Assembly (NCBI GenBank): GCA_017656235.1
Contig: JACDOF010000007.1
Location: 62,001 to 126,000, forward strand
Direction: 5' to 3'
Origin: Brevibacillus sp.
Lineage (GTDB): Bacteria; Bacillota; Bacilli; Brevibacillales; Brevibacillaceae
Length of the DNA: 64,000 bases
The translations under genes were made by a program, and so were the position numbers. Below the pieces are notes generated by a model. The model saw only the letters and a list, made by a program, of their open reading frames with translations. It did not search any database and was not told where the DNA came from. This document shows, one piece after another, positions 58,988-64,000 of the stretch (position 1 is the stretch's first letter; each line of letters begins with the position of its first letter).

Positions 58988-59867
58988 AACCCTGGGGCGC
59001 CACATTCGTGAAGGGGTTAAAAACATCAGCCGCAACGGCTGGATGACGTTTGCTTCGGTCAGTGCCGTAACCATCACGCTGCTGATTCTCGGTGTCTTTC
59101 TCCTTTTGGCGATGAATGTCGACTATATCGCCAAGACGGTGGAAAGACAGGTGGAGATCAACGTCAGCCTCGATTTGCTGGCAGATGAGGATGCCATCAA
59201 GGAAGTGGAAGGGAAGCTCCGTTCCCTCTCCAATGTGGACAAGGTGACGTTTGTGCCGAAAGAAGAGGGCTTGGAGAAGCTGCGGGAGTCGTTCAAGGAG
59301 CAGGCCTACCTGCTGGACGGGCTGGAGGAAGAAAATCCGCTGCCCGACAAGTTTGTCGTCAAGGCCAAAAAACCGCAGGATACCGCCGCTATCGCCGCAC
59401 AAATCAAAACCTTTGAACATGTGGAAAGTGTGGTCTACGGAGAAGGGCATGTCGAAAAGTTGTTTGTCATCACCGACATTATCCGCAATGTCGGGTTGGT
59501 GTTTATCATCCTGCTCTCGTTTACGGCAATGTTTTTGATTGCCAATACCATCAAGCTGACGATCGTCGCCCGCAGACGGGAAATCGAGATCATGAAACTG
59601 GTCGGGGCGACCAACTGGTTCATTCGCTGGCCCTTTTTCATCGAGGGCTTGATCATGGGCGTGTCCGGGGCATTGATCCCGATTATCCTGCTCAGTGTCG
59701 GGTACTACTTCCTGCTGGAAGCAGCGCGTACGACGCCGATTTTTGCCGATACCCTGCTGCCGCTGTTTCCTTTGGTCTACCAGGTGGCGCTGATCCTGGT
59801 GGCCATCGGCGCGTTCATCGGCATCTGGGGCAGTTTGGTCTCTGTGCGCCGTTTCTTGCGCGTGTAG
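58977..59867 (+). CDS. ftsX: Cell-division protein FtsX
   Basis: GRHIREGVKNISRNGWMTFASVSAVTITLLILGVFLLLAMN; FtsX extracellular domain; EIEIMKLVGATNWFIRWPFFIEG. Confidence 0.95.
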   Translation: MKLRTLGRHIREGVKNISRNGWMTFASVSAVTITLLILGVFLLLAMNVDYIAKTVERQVEINVSLDLLADEDAIKEVEGKLRSLSNVDKVTFVPKEEGLEKLRESFKEQAYLLDGLEEENPLPDKFVVKAKKPQDTAAIAAQIKTFEHVESVVYGEGHVEKLFVITDIIRNVGLVFIILLSFTAMFLIANTIKLTIVARRREIEIMKLVGATNWFIRWPFFIEGLIMGVSGALIPIILLSVGYYFLLEAARTTPIFADTLLPLFPLVYQVALILVAIGAFIGIWGSLVSVRRFLRV

Positions 59868-59909
59868 CCGAGTGACATCGGCGTAAGCTTTGACCGGGGG
59901 AGGAGACGT

Positions 59910-61100
59910 ATGAAAAAGAAAATCGTTTTTCCGATCATCCTGACCAGCCTGCTGACATGGTCGATCATTCCGGCGGCAAGCTGGGCCAACACTTCATCGT
60001 TGGAAAAGATCAACCGGGAAATCGAACAAATCCGCGCCAAGATGAGCCAGCAGAGAAAGAATATTGCCGCACTCGAAAAAGAGATCAGCACGATTAAGGA
60101 TCAGCAGGAGAAGCTGGAAGACCAACTGTTGGTCATTGACATGCGCCGCAACGAAACCCAGAATAAAATCAACAAGTTGGACAAGCAGATCGAGGAAACG
60201 ACGGCGGAAGCCGTCAAGGCGCAGGAGCAGTTGGACGAAGCGATTGAACGGGTCGCCAAGCGGGACTCGCTGTTAAAGACGCGTCTGAAAGCGATGTACG
60301 AGCGGGGATCCGTCTCTTATCTGGAAGTGCTGCTCGGGTCCACCGACTTCAGCGACTTTCTCAACCGTTTCAGCGCTCTGCAGACGATTTTTGAACAGGA
60401 CAAGCGGATTCTTGAAGACAACATCCGGGACAAGGAAACGATTGAAGCCAAGAAAAAAGAGGTGAATCAGCACCTGGCCAAGCTGGAGCAGATGTATGCC
60501 GAGGCAGAAGCGCTCAAAGCCGAGCTGGATCGCCAGTACAAACAAAGCGTAGCGGTAAAGGCGGAACTGAAGAAAAAAGAGGAAGACCTGCATGAGAGTC
60601 TGCAGGAACACGAGGCGGCTCTGCTGGCTTCGGCCAAGCTGGAGAAGGAAAAGCAGGCCGAGAAAATCCGGCTCTTGGGCGCCGATCAGTACAAAACCGG
60701 CGGCCAGCTCGCGCTCCCGCTGCCGCCAGGTTCGTTTCGGATTACCTCCGGATTTGGTCTGCGCACCGACCCGTTTACCGGCCGCACAGCGGGTCACAAC
60801 GGACTGGACATGGCCGCTCCCAAGGGGACGCCGATTTACGCTGCCGAGAAGGGCGTCGTCATATTGGCCGGTCTCTACAGCGGTTACGGCAATGCGGTGA
60901 TCATCCAGCACAATGACGAGATCAGCACGCTGTACGCACATATCCGCGAGGGCGGCATCATGGTAAAGGTGGGACAAGTTGTCGAGCGCGGCCAAAAGAT
61001 TGCAGAAGTCGGGTCAACCGGCCGCTCCACCGGCAACCACCTCCACTTTACTGTTTACAAGAACGACAAGGCGATTGATCCTGCTCCCCTGATCCGCTGA
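59910..61100 (+). CDS. EnvC-like coiled-coil murein hydrolase with M23 peptidase domain
   Basis: Signal peptide, coiled coil, M23 domain (SGFGLRTDPFTGRTAGHNGLDMAAPKGTPIYAAEKGVV ... TGRSTGNHLHF). Confidence 0.92.
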   Translation: MKKKIVFPIILTSLLTWSIIPAASWANTSSLEKINREIEQIRAKMSQQRKNIAALEKEISTIKDQQEKLEDQLLVIDMRRNETQNKINKLDKQIEETTAEAVKAQEQLDEAIERVAKRDSLLKTRLKAMYERGSVSYLEVLLGSTDFSDFLNRFSALQTIFEQDKRILEDNIRDKETIEAKKKEVNQHLAKLEQMYAEAEALKAELDRQYKQSVAVKAELKKKEEDLHESLQEHEAALLASAKLEKEKQAEKIRLLGADQYKTGGQLALPLPPGSFRITSGFGLRTDPFTGRTAGHNGLDMAAPKGTPIYAAEKGVVILAGLYSGYGNAVIIQHNDEISTLYAHIREGGIMVKVGQVVERGQKIAEVGSTGRSTGNHLHFTVYKNDKAIDPAPLIR

Positions 61101-61187
61101 CGTCCGCAGGCAAATATTGTGTGCCCGGATTGCATACACTAGCGGCATGACATTTTTCCGGGAGTGCATAAGGATGGTGAGTGATCA

Positions 61188-62669
61188 ATGAAATGGAACG
61201 GGCGCATGGTGTTTGTACTGGTTGCATTCAGCATGGTACTCAGCAGTTTGATTACAGTTACCGTAATCAAAGGCAGCCTGAATACTCCCAACACGTCGGG
61301 AGCGGTAGCGGCGCTGGGGGACGCTTTTCTGCCGGGCGACAGCCAAAACCAGTACCCCAAAGAGTTTGCCAAACTGCGTGATGCCTATCACGTCATCAAA
61401 CAGCAATACGTTCACGATGTACCAGCCGAAAAGTTGGTTGAAGGGGCGATTGAGGGAATGATCCAGTCCCTGGATGACCCCTATTCCGACTACATGGACC
61501 CTGAGTCGGCAGAGCAGTACCAGTCGACACTGCACTCCTCATTCGAGGGGATTGGTGCGGAAGTGACCATGAAAAATGGTCGAGTAACCATCGTGTCTCC
61601 CTACAAGGATTCACCGGCGGAAAAGGCGGGGCTGAGGCCCAACGATCAGATTATCAGCGTCAACGGGGAACCGCTGGAAGGGATGAGCCTGCACGAGGCG
61701 GTGCAGAAAATCCGCGGTCCCAAAGGGACCAAGGTGACGCTGCAGGTGATTCGGGAAGGCACGTCTCAACCGCTGACCATTGTCGTCGTGCGGGACAACA
61801 TCCCGGTCGAGACCGTTTACAGCGAACTCATTGAAAGAGGCTCCACTGTCTTCGGGAAGATTCAGATTGCCCAGTTTTCCACCGAGACGGCAAAGCGGTT
61901 TGGAGAAGAGCTGGCTCAAATGGAGCAAAAGGGCATCGATGGCCTGATCATTGATGTTCGCGGCAATCCCGGCGGATACCTGAAGGCGGTGCTGGACATA
62001 GCGAAGACATTGCTTCAGGAGAATAAGCCGATTGTAAAGGTGGAGTACGGCAGCAGCAGCTCCAGGAAAGAGGATGTGTACTACGCGGAGGCGGCGGAGA
62101 CGAAGCCATACCCGATTGTCGTCCTGATTGACAACGGCAGTGCCAGCGCGTCCGAAATCCTCGCAGCCGCCATGCGGGAAAACGGCGGTTACAAACTGGT
62201 CGGGGAGAAGACCTTTGGCAAAGGAACGGTGCAAAGTACCGTCCAGATGCAGGACAACAGCCAGATCAAGCTGACCATTGCCAAGTGGCTGACCCCGAAC
62301 GGGACGTGGATTCACAACCAGGGCATTGAACCGGATGTGGCGGTAACACAGCCTGCCTTCTTCCAGGCAACCAGACTGCCGGAAGACCGCGTGCTGGCCT
62401 TCGACATGGCTGGACCTGAAGTGAAGAATCTGCAGTTGATTCTCCAGGGACTGGAATTGACAACTGGTCGGGAGGACGGTTACTTTGACAAGCAGACCGA
62501 AGAGGCAGTAAAACGATTCCAGGCCGAGAAGAAACTGGCGGTTACGGGAAAAGTGGACAAAACGACAGTGGAAGCACTCCACGAAGCGCTGTTGGAAAAG
62601 ATCAGAGATCCACGCAATGATCGGCAGCTGCAGAAAGCAATCGACGTGCTGCTGCAGGAAACAAAATAG
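61188..62669 (+). CDS. S41 C-terminal processing peptidase (PDZ + peptidoglycan-binding domain; CtpB-like)
   Basis: PDZ IVSPYKDSPAEKAGLRPNDQIISVNGEPL; catalytic GSASASEILAAAMRENGGYKLVGEKTFGKGTVQ; C-terminal PG_binding_1. Confidence 0.93.
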   Translation: MKWNGRMVFVLVAFSMVLSSLITVTVIKGSLNTPNTSGAVAALGDAFLPGDSQNQYPKEFAKLRDAYHVIKQQYVHDVPAEKLVEGAIEGMIQSLDDPYSDYMDPESAEQYQSTLHSSFEGIGAEVTMKNGRVTIVSPYKDSPAEKAGLRPNDQIISVNGEPLEGMSLHEAVQKIRGPKGTKVTLQVIREGTSQPLTIVVVRDNIPVETVYSELIERGSTVFGKIQIAQFSTETAKRFGEELAQMEQKGIDGLIIDVRGNPGGYLKAVLDIAKTLLQENKPIVKVEYGSSSSRKEDVYYAEAAETKPYPIVVLIDNGSASASEILAAAMRENGGYKLVGEKTFGKGTVQSTVQMQDNSQIKLTIAKWLTPNGTWIHNQGIEPDVAVTQPAFFQATRLPEDRVLAFDMAGPEVKNLQLILQGLELTTGREDGYFDKQTEEAVKRFQAEKKLAVTGKVDKTTVEALHEALLEKIRDPRNDRQLQKAIDVLLQETK

Positions 62670-62709
62670 ACGGGCGGCAGGGAAACACCCTTGGCTTGTA
62701 GAAGTAAGA

Positions 62710-62738
62710 GACCACGACAGATTTGCCGTGGTCTTTTT
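62710..62738 (+). terminator. Rho-independent terminator after the S41 peptidase gene
   Basis: GACCACG-acagatttgc-CGTGGTC-TTTTT. Confidence 0.75.
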
Positions 62739-62754
62739 GTATGGAGGGATCCAG

Positions 62755-64000
62755 ATGCTGAACGGCTGGGGAGAACTGCCCGATGTGCTGTATGGCTTCG
62801 TGCAGGTGCTAGTCAACCCGCTTTTGTACCTGTTCGCTTTGTTTATATATCTGCAGTACCGGAAACAAATGGTGATTGAGCGGCAGTTGTTTTCCGTACG
62901 GCTTAGCGCACCCTTGGTCCAGACGATCCGTGCGGTTGGATGGGGGCTGTTTGGCGGCGTGCTGGTCTCACTGGCGGCCGCACTGTTGGGTGTGGTCGTT
63001 CAGGCGGCAGACATCTGGTTGACCGCGTTCCTGGCGATTATCTTGGCTTTTTTCAGATTGCGTTTTCTCTGTCTGGCCTATGCCGCAGGCGTGCTGACCA
63101 TGCTGCATCTGCTGGCGCTTGCGCTGCCCGTGCCTGAGGGAATTCCGGGAGCGGGAATCGTCTGGCAGTGGGTGAGAGAGGTTGAGCCAGCCCCCTTGTT
63201 GGCACTCGTCGCTTTGCTTCATCTGGCCGAAGCCCTGTTGGTCCGAGTCAGCGGGGGACGTGATGCGTCTCCATTGTTTATTGGCGGCAAGAGGGGACGG
63301 ATCATCGGCGCTTATCAGCTGCAGTCGTTCTGGTTGACTCCGCTCTTTCTGTTTGTTCCCGGTTCGGCACCAGCCGGCTGGATGGACGCGTTTTACGATG
63401 GCTGGCCCTTGTTTGCACCCGATTGGAGCAGTGCCGGATTCGGATTGCTGCTGCTGCCGGCTGTTACGGGATTCTCCGACCTGACGCAGGCCATGACGCC
63501 GCGGCGGAAGGTGCGCGAAAGTTCACGTTTGCTTGGGCTGTACGGCATAATTCTGTTCATGCTGGCTTACGCCGCCGTATGGCTGCCGCCTCTCCTTCTG
63601 CTGGCCGCACTGTTTGCGGTCGCCGGGCACGAAGGAGTGGTCTGGTACAGCCGCAGACGGGAGCAGGAACTGCCGCCGTACTTTGTTCCCGCATCCAATG
63701 GTGTCAAAGTGCTGGCGGTCATTCCCGGTTCGCCGGCTGATGAATTGGGGATTTTGCCGGGTGAAGTGATTGTTAAGGTGAACGGCATTCCGGTGCGCGA
63801 AAAGGAACAGCTTTATCCGGCCCTGCAGGCCAACCCGGCTTTTTGCAAGATGGAAGTATTGACACATCAGCAGGAAGTGAAGTTTTTGCAGTGCGCGATT
63901 TATGCCGGCCACCATCATCAACTGGGGGTGATTGTCGTCCCCGACCATTCCACGCAGTACTTTGTGGATGTGCGCAGACTGAGTCTGATCCAACTGCTCG
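62755..64000 (+). CDS. PDZ-containing multi-TM membrane protein (MinJ-like), truncated at window end
   Basis: Open frame from ATG 62755 to the end (MLNGWGELPDVLYGFVQVLVNPLLYLFALFIYLQYRKQMV...); C-terminal PDZ VKVLAVIPGSPADELGILPGEVIVKVNGIPV; position next to ctp/ftsEX. Missing from the track because it has no stop in the window. Confidence 0.75.
   Translation, partial: MLNGWGELPDVLYGFVQVLVNPLLYLFALFIYLQYRKQMVIERQLFSVRLSAPLVQTIRAVGWGLFGGVLVSLAAALLGVVVQAADIWLTAFLAIILAFFRLRFLCLAYAAGVLTMLHLLALALPVPEGIPGAGIVWQWVREVEPAPLLALVALLHLAEALLVRVSGGRDASPLFIGGKRGRIIGAYQLQSFWLTPLFLFVPGSAPAGWMDAFYDGWPLFAPDWSSAGFGLLLLPAVTGFSDLTQAMTPRRKVRESSRLLGLYGIILFMLAYAAVWLPPLLLLAALFAVAGHEGVVWYSRRREQELPPYFVPASNGVKVLAVIPGSPADELGILPGEVIVKVNGIPVREKEQLYPALQANPAFCKMEVLTHQQEVKFLQCAIYAGHHHQLGVIVVPDHSTQYFVDVRRLSLIQLL

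Overview
This is a chromosomal window from a moderately GC-rich, Brevibacillus-like member of the Bacillales (taxon inferred from gene content and synteny only). From start to end it holds: (1) a flagellin-glycosylation locus with a Maf/DUF115-like protein and a legionaminic-acid-type nonulosonate operon (legB, legC, neuC/legG, neuB/legI, neuD/legH, ptmE-like, neuA/legF), interrupted by a visibly AT-richer cassette at about 3.03-10.93 kb that carries unusual modification genes; (2) flaG-fliD-fliS-fliT and a motAB-type stator, with a 59-aa YjfB-like motility protein on the minus strand that the ORF track misses; (3) a Gln-type ABC transporter, csp, hpf and secA; (4) an ~11 kb block between secA and prfB with a XylFII-LytS-YesN-like sensory system, xylFGH, a chemoreceptor and a FapR-box fabH; (5) prfB with the classical +1 programmed frameshift; (6) NUDIX, GntR-glcD-glcF, YciI and a cytochrome c; (7) arginine genes argCBD-carAB-argF and argGH, separated by a small unit encoding a 25-aa secreted-peptide candidate, a DUF5317-like membrane protein and an HD-GYP protein; (8) a YcdB/YcdC-like protein, VanW, ftsEX, an EnvC-like M23 peptidase, an S41 protease and a MinJ-like PDZ membrane protein that runs off the end. 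The observations most worth following up are the peptide/DUF5317/HD-GYP unit, a DnaA-box cluster downstream of motB, arginine promoters in which the -35 and -10 hexamers sit inside tandem ArgR boxes with a constant 20-bp period, the xylF regulatory region (20-bp direct repeats plus two cre-like sites), and the mosaic legionaminic operon. No tRNA, rRNA, CRISPR array or transposase was recognised. All motif coordinates were counted by hand.
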